Source: Treponema brennaborense DSM 12168 (lineage in GTDB: Bacteria; Spirochaetota; Spirochaetia; Treponematales; Treponemataceae). From it: a DNA stretch of 64,000 bases. The notes under the pieces were generated by a model. It ran no database searches and was not told the origin of the DNA. It was given only the letters and a program-made list of their open reading frames with translations. The DNA lies in assembly GCF_000212415.1 (NCBI RefSeq), contig NC_015500.1:1488001-1552000 (forward strand). The letters are read 5' to 3'. The translations under genes were made by a program, and so were the position numbers. This document shows positions 30,726-38,572 of the stretch, piece by piece; within the stretch, counting starts at the first letter, position 1; the number at the start of each line of letters is the position of its first letter.

Positions 30726-32711
30726 ATGGTTATAGTCCTAAAAAAAGGTATCCCCGAACAGGATAAACAGAATCTGCGCGATTTTCTGGTCAGAAACAAA
30801 TTCCGCGTCAACGAAATCACCGGTGAAGAGGATACGATCTTCGGTGCGGTCGGAAAACTTTCGATCGATCCGCGGGAAGTCGAAATACTGCCCGGCGTCG
30901 AGCGGGTCATTCCGATCTCGAAACCGTATAAAATGGCGAGCCGCGAATACAAAAAAGACAATACCGTCATCGAAATTCCGAACAATCGCGGTCAGATCAT
31001 CAGAATCGGCGGTCAGCGCGTCGTTGCGATCGCCGGTCCGTGTGCGGTCGAAAGCCGCGACCAGATGATGGCTGTCGCTCAGCGCGTCGCCGCTGCCGGA
31101 GCGGTTATGCTCAGAGGCGGCGCGTTCAAGCCGCGGACCAGTCCGTACGCGTTTCAGGGAATGGGCGAAGCAGGAGTCAAAATACTCAAGGAAGCCGGCA
31201 ACGCGTACGGGCTGCCCGTCGTTACCGAAATCGTTTCCGCCGAACACATTCCGCTTATGAACGACTACGTGGACGTGTACCAGATCGGCGCGCGCAACAT
31301 GCAGAACTTTGAACTGCTCAAACGCGTCGGCGAATTGGGAAAACCGGTCATCCTCAAACGGGGACTTTCGGCGACGATAGAAGAATGGCTTATGGCCGCC
31401 GAATATCTGCTTTCGGCGGGAACCGATAAAGTCGTATTGTGCGAACGCGGCATCCGCACCTACGAAAGGGCGACGCGCAATACGCTCGACCTTTCGGCAA
31501 TTCCGGTACTGCGCTCGCTGACTCATTTGCCGATCATCGTCGATCCGAGCCACGCCGTCGGTATCCGCGACAAAGTGCCGCCGATGGGACTCGCGGCGAT
31601 CGCCGCCGGTGCGGACGGTATTATCGTCGAAGTCCACTGCGACCCGGATAAAGCCATGTCCGACGGCGCGCAGTCGCTGTATCCGGAACAGTTTGAAAAA
31701 CTGATGCGCGATATAGACGTGCTGGCACCCGTGGTAGGCAAGGAAATTGCCCGTATCAGAGCCGTCCCGCAGAAGCCGGCCGCCGATACGACCGATACCG
31801 CCGAAGCGGCGGGACAAAACCGGAAAACGGTCTGCGCGTATTCCGGCGGACACGGCGCGTACGCGGAACAGGCGATCGGTCTGTATTTCGATACCGCCGC
31901 GGAAGCGCTGCCGCTCAATTCGTTCCGCGAAATATTCCAAGCCGTTGCGGACGGACGGGCGGACTTCGGCATGGTGCCGATAGAAAACAGTCTTGCCGGT
32001 TCGGTCTACGATAACTACGACAACCTGCTGCGCTTTGAAGACGTCAGTATAACCGGAGCGCTCACGCTGCGCATCGAACATTCGCTGCTCGCCGTTCCCG
32101 GCGCGACGCTCGACACGATTAAAAACGTGTATTCCCATCCGCACGGATTTCCGCAGTGCAAGGATTTTCTCGGAGCGCATCCGCAGTGGGTGCATATCGA
32201 TTCGATTTCAACGGCGACCGCGGCGGAAACGGTCGCGGCTAAAGGTTCGCCTGAAAACGCGGCGATCGCTTCGGGTGTTACCGCCGAATACAATAACCTG
32301 CATATCCTTGCAACCGGCATCGAATCGGATCCGCGCAACTACACGCGGTTCGTCGTAATCGCGGCGAATCACGTACGGGAGCCGAATCGCCCGCAGCCGG
32401 CGTGTTCGTGCGCCGCGGCCGAAATAAATGCCGAAATCAATAAAGCGTCGATCGCGTTCGTGGCAAAAAACGAACCGGGCGCGCTGTACGATTGTCTGGG
32501 CGTTTTTCACGACCGCAAACTGAATATGACGCGCCTTGAATCGCGCCCGATCCAAGGACAGCCGTGGCGGTACATGTTTTACGCCGACGTGCAGTTTCCG
32601 TCCAAAGACGTCGCTACCGGAAAAAAAGTAGTAGAAGATGCGCTTTCCGCGCTCAAAACGAAAGCTGAAGACGTACGCCTTTTGGGTATGTACAGCGAAA
32701 GGAGCTTATAA
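30726..32711 (+). CDS. DAHP synthase (type I-beta)-prephenate dehydratase fusion
   Basis: The 661-residue protein joins the first enzyme of the shikimate pathway to the phenylalanine branch enzyme. Residues 1-70 are a ferredoxin-like regulatory domain as in Thermotoga DAHP synthase (MVIVLKKGIPEQDKQNL). Residues about 95-340 are the DAHPS barrel: AIAGPCAVESRDQMM, MLRGGAFKPRTSPYAFQG, VILKRGLSATIEEWL, CERGIRTYERATRNTLDLSA, VDPSHAVG. Residues about 366-555 are prephenate dehydratase: YSGGHGAYAEQA, GMVPIENSLAGSVYDNYD, SHPHGFPQCKDFL, and YTRFVVIA (the catalytic T-R-F). An ACT domain from about 572 carries PGALYD and LESRPIQG, the phenylalanine-binding motif. No chorismate mutase segment is visible. 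It is followed by ilvN without spacing. Confidence 0.92.
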   Translation: MVIVLKKGIPEQDKQNLRDFLVRNKFRVNEITGEEDTIFGAVGKLSIDPREVEILPGVERVIPISKPYKMASREYKKDNTVIEIPNNRGQIIRIGGQRVVAIAGPCAVESRDQMMAVAQRVAAAGAVMLRGGAFKPRTSPYAFQGMGEAGVKILKEAGNAYGLPVVTEIVSAEHIPLMNDYVDVYQIGARNMQNFELLKRVGELGKPVILKRGLSATIEEWLMAAEYLLSAGTDKVVLCERGIRTYERATRNTLDLSAIPVLRSLTHLPIIVDPSHAVGIRDKVPPMGLAAIAAGADGIIVEVHCDPDKAMSDGAQSLYPEQFEKLMRDIDVLAPVVGKEIARIRAVPQKPAADTTDTAEAAGQNRKTVCAYSGGHGAYAEQAIGLYFDTAAEALPLNSFREIFQAVADGRADFGMVPIENSLAGSVYDNYDNLLRFEDVSITGALTLRIEHSLLAVPGATLDTIKNVYSHPHGFPQCKDFLGAHPQWVHIDSISTATAAETVAAKGSPENAAIASGVTAEYNNLHILATGIESDPRNYTRFVVIAANHVREPNRPQPACSCAAAEINAEINKASIAFVAKNEPGALYDCLGVFHDRKLNMTRLESRPIQGQPWRYMFYADVQFPSKDVATGKKVVEDALSALKTKAEDVRLLGMYSERSL

Positions 32712-33203
32712 ATGGAACGGTATGTGTTGTCAGTGCTCGTAGAAAACCACGCCGGCGTTTTGAGCCGGGTATCGGGTTTATTCAGCCGCCGCGGATATAA
32801 TATCGACAGTCTGACCGTCGGTGAAACGTACAATCCCGGACAGTCGCGCATGACGATCGTCGTACGCGGCGACGAATACATTTTGGAACAGATAGAAAAA
32901 CAACTGTCCAAACTGGTCGAAGTCATATCGATAAAACACTGCGCGCCGTCGGAAACGGTAGTGCGTGAAATGGCGCTTATCAAAGTCTGCGCAAGCGGTG
33001 CCAGCCGCATCGGCGTTATCGAAACGGCCAATATCTTCCGCGCGCACATCGTGGACGTTGCCGTCGATTCGGTCGTCGTCGAAGTAACGGGAAGCGAAGA
33101 TAAAATCGCCAGTCTTATCCGGCTGCTGGATCCGTACGGAATCAAGGAATTGGTCCGTACCGGACTGACGGCTATGGGACGCGGCGAAGGCGTACTGGAA
33201 TAA
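32712..33203 (+). CDS. ilvN: Acetolactate synthase small (regulatory) subunit
   Basis: A 163-residue IlvN/IlvH protein, the valine-sensing subunit of acetohydroxyacid synthase. The N-terminal ACT domain reads YVLSVLVENHAGVLSRVSGL, FSRRGYNIDSLTVG and QSRMTIVVRGDE. The second domain includes REMALIKVCA and VVEVTGSEDKIASLIRLLDP, ending KELVRTGLTAMGRG. The ATG immediately follows the TAA of the upstream fusion gene, with a GAAAGGAG ribosome site inside that gene. The catalytic subunit gene ilvB is not in the window, which is unusual because ilvB usually precedes ilvN. The small subunit is instead co-expressed with aromatic and aspartate-pathway genes. Confidence 0.93.
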   Translation: MERYVLSVLVENHAGVLSRVSGLFSRRGYNIDSLTVGETYNPGQSRMTIVVRGDEYILEQIEKQLSKLVEVISIKHCAPSETVVREMALIKVCASGASRIGVIETANIFRAHIVDVAVDSVVVEVTGSEDKIASLIRLLDPYGIKELVRTGLTAMGRGEGVLE

Positions 33204-33206
33204 CCT

Positions 33207-34364
33207 ATGCTGATGTCGGTTCCCATTTTTTTCTTGTTCACCATCTACGGAGTCGTGAACGCGTATTTGCCCCTTATCCTGCGCGGCATGGGATATACGG
33301 TTACCCAAGTCGGTGTGCTGATGGGCGTTTTTGAAGTGGCCGGATTGGTGTTTCCGCTGCTCGTCGGCCCCGCGATAGAAAAAAAAGGGAATTACGGCGT
33401 GCCGCTTTTGCTGCTCGGCGGCGTCATGTTGCTGATCCCGTTTCCGCTGGTAAAAATCGGCGGTTTTTGGGTGTCGGCGCTGTGTCTGGCGATGTACGCG
33501 ATCGGCTACAAAGGTGCCGTTCCGCTGTCGGATTCGCTTGCGAACGCGCTGCTCGGTGAAAACCGCAGCGAATACGGCCGCGTCCGGGTAATGGGTTCTA
33601 TCGGATTCGTCATCATGACGCTCGTTTTGCAGTTCTTCGGCAATTCGCAGAACGGAAGCGATGCGGAGTACATCCTGTGGATGGTGATTCCCGCGCTGCT
33701 GTTCACCGTTTCGTTGCTGATAGTGCCCGGACTGCTGACGCTCAATACGGCGAGCCGAGCCGAGTCCGTGCCGGAAACGGTACGCAAGCCGCATTTGAAA
33801 GATGCGTTCGCGGCCTTTCCGAAGCGGTATTGGATCGGTCTTGCGCTCATATTTTTGGGTTTTTTCGGACTGACTCCCGCAACGAGACTGTTTTCATTGT
33901 ATGCATCCGAGTTTCTGCATTCAAACGCGGCGGCGGCACTGTGGGCGCTTTCCGCTGCATCGGAAATTCCGTTTATGTTCTTTTCCGGCCGGTTTTTGAA
34001 GCGGTACGGCAGTATGACTCTGATCGTGTTCTGCACCGGAACCGTCGTCGTCCGGCTGCTGCTGTACATCGTGTTTCCGAACATGGCCGGCGCCGTTTTG
34101 GGACAAATGCTCAATTCAATCACGTACGGTTTGTATCATCCGGCCGCCGTATTGTTCGCCACGGAAAACGCGCCGAAAGGTAAGCTTATGATCAGCATGT
34201 CGATGTATTCCATTCTGGCAGTCGGATTGGCGAACGTTTTAGGAAACGTGATAGGCGGCGCCGTCATCGACGCGTTCGGCTATCCGGCACTGTTCGTATC
34301 GTTCGCGGCGTTTCCGCTTGCAGGCGTGCTGTTCTATTCGCTGATGCGGAAAAAACTATGCTAG
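33207..34364 (+). CDS. MFS transporter (LacY/MFS_1-like group)
   Basis: A 385-residue, 12-helix major facilitator. The first helices read FFLFTIYGVVNAYLPLILRG and TVTQVGVLMGVFEVAGLVF. A typical cytoplasmic segment, NRSEYGRVRVMGSIGFVIMT, lies between helices 4 and 5 (R-x-x-G-S-x-G-F, typical of the 3-phenylpropionate/sugar MFS_1_like group). The second half contains MLNSITYGLYHPAAVLFA near residue 305. Substrate unknown. It begins 3 bases after ilvN without a strong ribosome site (ATG 33207, or 33213), suggesting coupling. It could export or import an amino acid or related compound, but similarity to the 3-phenylpropionate group does not prove the substrate. Its end overlaps the DUF554 gene by 7 bases. 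Confidence 0.85.
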   Translation: MLMSVPIFFLFTIYGVVNAYLPLILRGMGYTVTQVGVLMGVFEVAGLVFPLLVGPAIEKKGNYGVPLLLLGGVMLLIPFPLVKIGGFWVSALCLAMYAIGYKGAVPLSDSLANALLGENRSEYGRVRVMGSIGFVIMTLVLQFFGNSQNGSDAEYILWMVIPALLFTVSLLIVPGLLTLNTASRAESVPETVRKPHLKDAFAAFPKRYWIGLALIFLGFFGLTPATRLFSLYASEFLHSNAAAALWALSAASEIPFMFFSGRFLKRYGSMTLIVFCTGTVVVRLLLYIVFPNMAGAVLGQMLNSITYGLYHPAAVLFATENAPKGKLMISMSMYSILAVGLANVLGNVIGGAVIDAFGYPALFVSFAAFPLAGVLFYSLMRKKLC

Positions 34365-35098
34365 CCGTTTTCGTCAATTGCGCGGCAATTATTGCCGGTT
34401 CGCTCATAGGGCTGTTGTTTGCAAAAAAGATAAGCGCCGAACTGTCCGGAATCGTGCAGACGGCGGCCGGCGTCGTTACGGTGGTTATCGGGCTGCAGAT
34501 GGCGTTCGAATACCGGAACGTCATTTTTCTCGCGATCGCACTGATTGCCGGCGGTATTATCGGTTCACTTCTGGACATCGACGGCAAGATACTGCGCTGC
34601 GGCACGCTGCTCGGCGCGGCGGTGTCACGGAACCGTCGGTCAAGGCAGCGGCGGGAAACCGGTTCCGACGCTGGGCCGGAAAGCGAAAACGGATTCGCGT
34701 ACGCGTTTTTAAACTCATCGGTTCTGTTCTGTGTCGGTGCGATGGCTATCATCGGATCTTTAAAAGCCGGTATCGAAAAGGATTATACGATCATTTTCAC
34801 CAAATCGGTACTCGACGGATTTATGGCGATCGTTTTCACCGCGGCAATGGGGGCGGGAACGGCGTTTTCGGCGATAACCGTGCTGCTGTATCAGGGTGCG
34901 CTCACGCTGCTTGCCGCATTGGTCGCGCCGTTTGCCGACGACGTGCTGATAGCCGAATTGAGCGCTTCAGGCGGTGCGCTCATCGTGATGATCGGCATCA
35001 ATCTTATCGGTCTGAAACGTATCAAAACAGCCGATTATCTGCCGTCCGTTTTGCTGACCGCCGCGTTCGTCGCCGGACAGCGGCTGTTTTTCAGCTAA
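34358..35098 (+). CDS. DUF554 family membrane protein (YdfK-like)
   Basis: A 246-residue membrane protein of the DUF554 family. The start is NCAAIIAGSLIGLLFAKKIS, then AAGVVTVVIGLQMAF. FVLFCVGAMAIIGSLKAGIE is the family's hallmark (here SSVLFCVGAMAIIGSL), followed by KSVLDGFMAIVFTAAMGAGT. The family fold has about seven hydrophobic helices. Function is unknown in all members, although a transport role has been suggested. A polar insertion, SRNRRSRQRRETGSDAGPES, sits between helices 3 and 4. The ATG lies within the last codons of the MFS gene (7-base overlap), so the two are co-translated. Confidence 0.85.
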   Translation: MLAVFVNCAAIIAGSLIGLLFAKKISAELSGIVQTAAGVVTVVIGLQMAFEYRNVIFLAIALIAGGIIGSLLDIDGKILRCGTLLGAAVSRNRRSRQRRETGSDAGPESENGFAYAFLNSSVLFCVGAMAIIGSLKAGIEKDYTIIFTKSVLDGFMAIVFTAAMGAGTAFSAITVLLYQGALTLLAALVAPFADDVLIAELSASGGALIVMIGINLIGLKRIKTADYLPSVLLTAAFVAGQRLFFS

Positions 35099-35149
35099 AA
35101 CGGCGCGCACCTCCATACGGCGTCCGAAAGAAAGTGCCGACTCGGAATC

Positions 35150-36490
35150 TCAGCACGAACCGGCAATACGTCCGTCCCATTCGGCAGAATGGGCGCGCTC
35201 GTACGCAACCGTTCGGCTGAAATCGGCTTCGGGATCACAATTCGATTCTATTTGGAGCGCCGTCGTATGCAGCCGCCGCAGGCATTCGTTTTTGTCAGTC
35301 AGACCGAGTTTCGACTGCTCGATGCACCCGCGCAGGACGCGGATGGATTCGTCGTATATCCGGCACGGCACCGGAAACGGATGTCCGTCCTTGCCGCCGT
35401 GCGCGAACGAAAAGCGCGCCGGATCGGTGAACCGCGCCGGCGCACCGTACACGACTTCGCTTACCAGCGCGAGCGACTGCAGCGTCCGCGGCCCCAAACC
35501 TTCGGTAAGCAGCAGATTTTCAAAATTTTCCGTACCGTTTTCATACGCCGTGCTCAGCACCGCGCCGAGCCGCTTCAAGTCGACGTCGGCCGCCGTCACT
35601 TCGTGACGCGCCGGTAAAACGATGCTTCGGTACGAACCGGAAATATCAGAAACCGGCGCAGGGGCAAGTAACGGCGCCGCGGTGAACGGAGAAACCGCGC
35701 CGGTGCGAACTGCCGCCGCGCCGGCAACCGGAAACAGTTCCGGCTGCATCGGATCAGCCTCGCGTTCTGCGGGTGCGACGTCTCGGCAGCGCTGCATGAG
35801 CCGTATTTCGGCAACGAGCCGATCGGGACGTTCGCGCGCCATGTCCGTGATGGCGTCGCGCGCCGGCCGGGAACGCCGATCGGTCAGATTCAGTATCGTT
35901 CCCCGGTTTTCTCCCACGATGCCCGCGTGAGGTTCTTCGACGAACGAAGTTACCGACGGCGAACACCAATGATAGCGGCGCGCCGTTTTTGTCAGCGGAT
36001 TCATGCCTTGCTGTACGACGGCCCAGTCGCCGTCGTCCGTTACGATAAAATTATGCTGGTACAGCTGAAAACCGTCCTGCACCGCGGTATTGTCGACCTT
36101 CGCGCACAGCTTGCTCGCCCGAACCAGCGTGTCGCCGTCGAGTCCCGTCGCATCGGCCAAAAAACGCAGCTCGTCCGGTGTCCGCCGCGAATACACGCCG
36201 CGCCCTCCGCAGATACAGACGCCGAGTTCACGCGCGTGCGGATTTACGCTCCGTTTGAGCGCGTACATGACGCTCGTCGTGATTCCCGACGAATGCCAGT
36301 CCATACCGAGCACCGCGCCGAGCGACTGAAACCACAGCGGATCGCTCAAGCGGGAAAGCACTTCCCGTTTGCCGTAATTATATACGAGAGATTCGATGAT
36401 AAGGCCTCCGAGCGTCTTCATCCGTTCGGCAAGCCACTTCGGTACGGTTCCGCCGTGCAGCGGAAGATCTGCGTGTCCGGTTCGGTTCAT
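35150..36490 (-). CDS. DUF763 family protein
   Basis: A 446-residue cytoplasmic protein of the DUF763 family, common in archaea and scattered in bacteria. The N-terminus is diagnostic: MNRTGHADLPLHGGTVPKWL followed by AERMKTLGGLI, then RLSDPLWFQSLGAVLGMDWH and SSGITTSVMYALKRSV. A central block reads CGGRGVYSRRTPDEL and NTAVQDGFQLYQHNFIVTDD. A late helical motif, GLGPRTLQSLALVSEVVYG, looks like a helix-hairpin-helix DNA-binding element, which agrees with a nucleic acid role. No activity has been established for the family to my knowledge. The start at ATG 36490 is chosen over 36502 because the latter lies within the -10 box. The message is predicted leaderless. It converges on DUF554 and diverges from the helicase. 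Confidence 0.85.
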   Translation of the reverse strand: MNRTGHADLPLHGGTVPKWLAERMKTLGGLIIESLVYNYGKREVLSRLSDPLWFQSLGAVLGMDWHSSGITTSVMYALKRSVNPHARELGVCICGGRGVYSRRTPDELRFLADATGLDGDTLVRASKLCAKVDNTAVQDGFQLYQHNFIVTDDGDWAVVQQGMNPLTKTARRYHWCSPSVTSFVEEPHAGIVGENRGTILNLTDRRSRPARDAITDMARERPDRLVAEIRLMQRCRDVAPAEREADPMQPELFPVAGAAAVRTGAVSPFTAAPLLAPAPVSDISGSYRSIVLPARHEVTAADVDLKRLGAVLSTAYENGTENFENLLLTEGLGPRTLQSLALVSEVVYGAPARFTDPARFSFAHGGKDGHPFPVPCRIYDESIRVLRGCIEQSKLGLTDKNECLRRLHTTALQIESNCDPEADFSRTVAYERAHSAEWDGRIAGSC

Positions 36491-36497
36491 GACGACT

Positions 36498-36526
36498 ATC
36501 ATACCGCAATCCGTCGGATATTTCCA
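36498..36526 (-). promoter_or_regulatory. Promoter abutting the DUF763 start codon (leaderless)
   Basis: On the minus strand TGGAAA (36526-36521), 17 bp, TATGAT (36503-36498), seven bases, then the ATG at 36490. No ribosome site is present. Confidence 0.6.
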
Positions 36527-36605
36527 GCGGGAGCCGAACCGAGTGCCGCTGAAGCGCGCTCGCCGAAACCGTCCGCGGTCTTCCCCGATATCACCGTCCG
36601 CACCC

Positions 36606-36634
36606 TGTACATAATCGCCGAAAAAGTATATAGT
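36606..36634 (+). promoter_or_regulatory. Putative promoter of the DEAD-box helicase gene
   Basis: TGTACA (36606-36611), 17 bp, TATAGT (36629-36634). The leader of about 93 bases would include a 15-codon ORF (36649-36696). Confidence 0.5.
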
Positions 36635-36733
36635 TAGAACATATTGCTATGCCTGAAAAGCTGGAAACGCGGCGGATAAAAAGCGACGGACTTTAAAATG
36701 ACCCGTTTCCAAATACACTATAAAAGAGTTGTT

Positions 36734-38566
36734 ATGGAATTTACAGAATTTGATTTGCACGAAGAGCTCCAGAAAGGTATCGCCGGAGCCGGTTACGTAA
36801 CGTGCACCCCTGTGCAGGAACAGGTGTTGAAAGGTTCGCTTGAAGGAGCCGATTTGTATGTCCAATCGCAGACGGGAACAGGAAAAACTGCGGCTTATTT
36901 GATTTCGATCATCCAGGAAATGCTGACGCGTGAGGAAGTCGCCGGTAAAAAGGCGCTCGTTATGGTACCCACGCGCGAACTCGCCGTACAGGTCGAGCAG
37001 GAAGCGAAAAAACTGTTGGAATTCACACCGCTGAAAGCCGGAAGTTTTTACGGCGGCGTCGGATATACCCAGCAGACCGCCATGCTCAAAAACAACGTGA
37101 ACATCATCATCGGAACGCCCGGCCGCGTCATCGACTTGCAGGAGTCCGGCGCGATGGATTTGAGCAGCGTCGCGTTTTTGGTCGTAGACGAAGCCGACCG
37201 CATGTTCGACATGGGATTTTATCCCGATCTGCGCACGCTGATCAAAGTGCTGCCGAAAACGCACGACCGCCAGACCATGCTGTTCAGCGCGACGCTGAAC
37301 ACGTACGTCAAAAATCTCGCCTGGGAATACACCGAAGAAGCCAAAGAAATCACGATTGAAGCGGAACAGCTCACCGTAGAAGAAATCGATCAGGTGCTGC
37401 TGCACGTTTCGAGCGACTCCAAAATGAAACTCCTGCTCGGCATTCTGCAGCATGAAAAACCGGAAAGCGTCATCGTTTTCTGCAATACCAAACGCAGCTG
37501 CGAAGTAGTTGCAAAAAGACTGCAGCTGAACGGAATTGAAAGCGAATTCATTATCGGCGACCTGCCGCAGGCCAAACGTCTGCAAGTACTCGAATCGTTC
37601 AAGCGCGGGTCGCTCAAATGCCTGGTCGCGACTGACGTTGCGGCGCGCGGCATCGACGTAAACGACCTTGCGATGGTCGTCAACTACGATCTGCCCAACG
37701 AATCGGAAAACTACGTGCACCGCATCGGCCGCACCGCGCGCGCCGGAAAAAGCGGCAAAGCCTACACGTTCTGCAGCGAACAGGACGTGTACAACCTGCC
37801 CGCGATCGAACGGTATTTGGGCGCGCCCATACCGGCGTCCGTCGCGTATGAAGACATGATGACGGAAGACAAAAGCGCGAGCGTGTATATCAGAACGGGC
37901 GATTACGGAGACGACGACGGCCGCCCGTTCCGGAACAGAAGGGACGGCGGCGATCGTCGCGGTGCGAGCCGCAGCGGAGATTCCCGCAGACCGCCCCGCG
38001 ACGGTGCGGCGGCAGATTCCCGCAACAATCGGAACCGCCGCGGACCGGATGAAGCGCGCTTCGACGGCGACCGCAAGCCGCGCACCGATATCAGGACAGA
38101 ACGCGGCGGCAGGAACGATCGCACCGAACGCGCGCCCCGCGGAAAACCGGGACAGGAACGCGCCGCAGGATCGTACCGCAAAAACGCACCGGTTCGCGCG
38201 GAAAACCGGTATCAGGACCGCCGCGAAGAAACGGAAAATTTGGCGGCGCTTCCGTTCGACGAGCGCATGAAACGCTACAAGGAAAAATACGCAGACACCG
38301 CGTCCGCATCGGCAGGCTCGCGCGATAAAAATGCGGCGAAACGCCGCGCCACTGCAGCCGGCGGTAAAAACGGCGGCAAACGGTATGAAAAAAATACGCC
38401 GCGCGGCGAACGGAAAGAGTTCCGCCGCGGTGCGGACGGTTACGCCGGAAACACGGAAAACCGATATCAGAACCGCCGTACCCAAAGCGCGCCGGAAACG
38501 GTACAGAAAAAAAACGGACTTTTGGGCCGCATAAAGAGCCTGTTCAGCAAAAAGAAAAAGGATTAA
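36734..38566 (+). CDS. DEAD-box RNA helicase with basic R/G/K-rich tail
   Basis: A 610-residue ATP-dependent RNA helicase. Helicase core residues about 1-370: FDLHEELQKGI with the Q motif CTPVQEQ, motif I SQTGTGKTAAY, Ia PTRELAVQVEQ, Ib GTPGRVI, II VVDEADRMFD (DEAD), III FSATLN, IV VIVFCNTKRSCE, V ATDVAARGIDV, VI YVHRIGRTARAG. Residues about 390-610 are a disordered tail full of R, G, D, K and A (RRDGGDRRGASRSGDSRR is representative), ending GLLGRIKSLFSKKKKD. Such tails bind RNA in cold-shock and ribosome-assembly helicases. I prefer ATG 36734 (MEFTEFDL) because it begins right at the core. ATG 36698 is possible. The ribosome site is weak, so regulation through the leader is likely. Confidence 0.93.
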   Translation: MEFTEFDLHEELQKGIAGAGYVTCTPVQEQVLKGSLEGADLYVQSQTGTGKTAAYLISIIQEMLTREEVAGKKALVMVPTRELAVQVEQEAKKLLEFTPLKAGSFYGGVGYTQQTAMLKNNVNIIIGTPGRVIDLQESGAMDLSSVAFLVVDEADRMFDMGFYPDLRTLIKVLPKTHDRQTMLFSATLNTYVKNLAWEYTEEAKEITIEAEQLTVEEIDQVLLHVSSDSKMKLLLGILQHEKPESVIVFCNTKRSCEVVAKRLQLNGIESEFIIGDLPQAKRLQVLESFKRGSLKCLVATDVAARGIDVNDLAMVVNYDLPNESENYVHRIGRTARAGKSGKAYTFCSEQDVYNLPAIERYLGAPIPASVAYEDMMTEDKSASVYIRTGDYGDDDGRPFRNRRDGGDRRGASRSGDSRRPPRDGAAADSRNNRNRRGPDEARFDGDRKPRTDIRTERGGRNDRTERAPRGKPGQERAAGSYRKNAPVRAENRYQDRREETENLAALPFDERMKRYKEKYADTASASAGSRDKNAAKRRATAAGGKNGGKRYEKNTPRGERKEFRRGADGYAGNTENRYQNRRTQSAPETVQKKNGLLGRIKSLFSKKKKD

Positions 38567-38572
38567 TACAGG

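Noticed and set aside
30738-32195. 485-codon minus-strand frame opposite the aroF-pheA fusion
   Set aside because: Antisense to well-conserved enzyme domains, no domain of its own.
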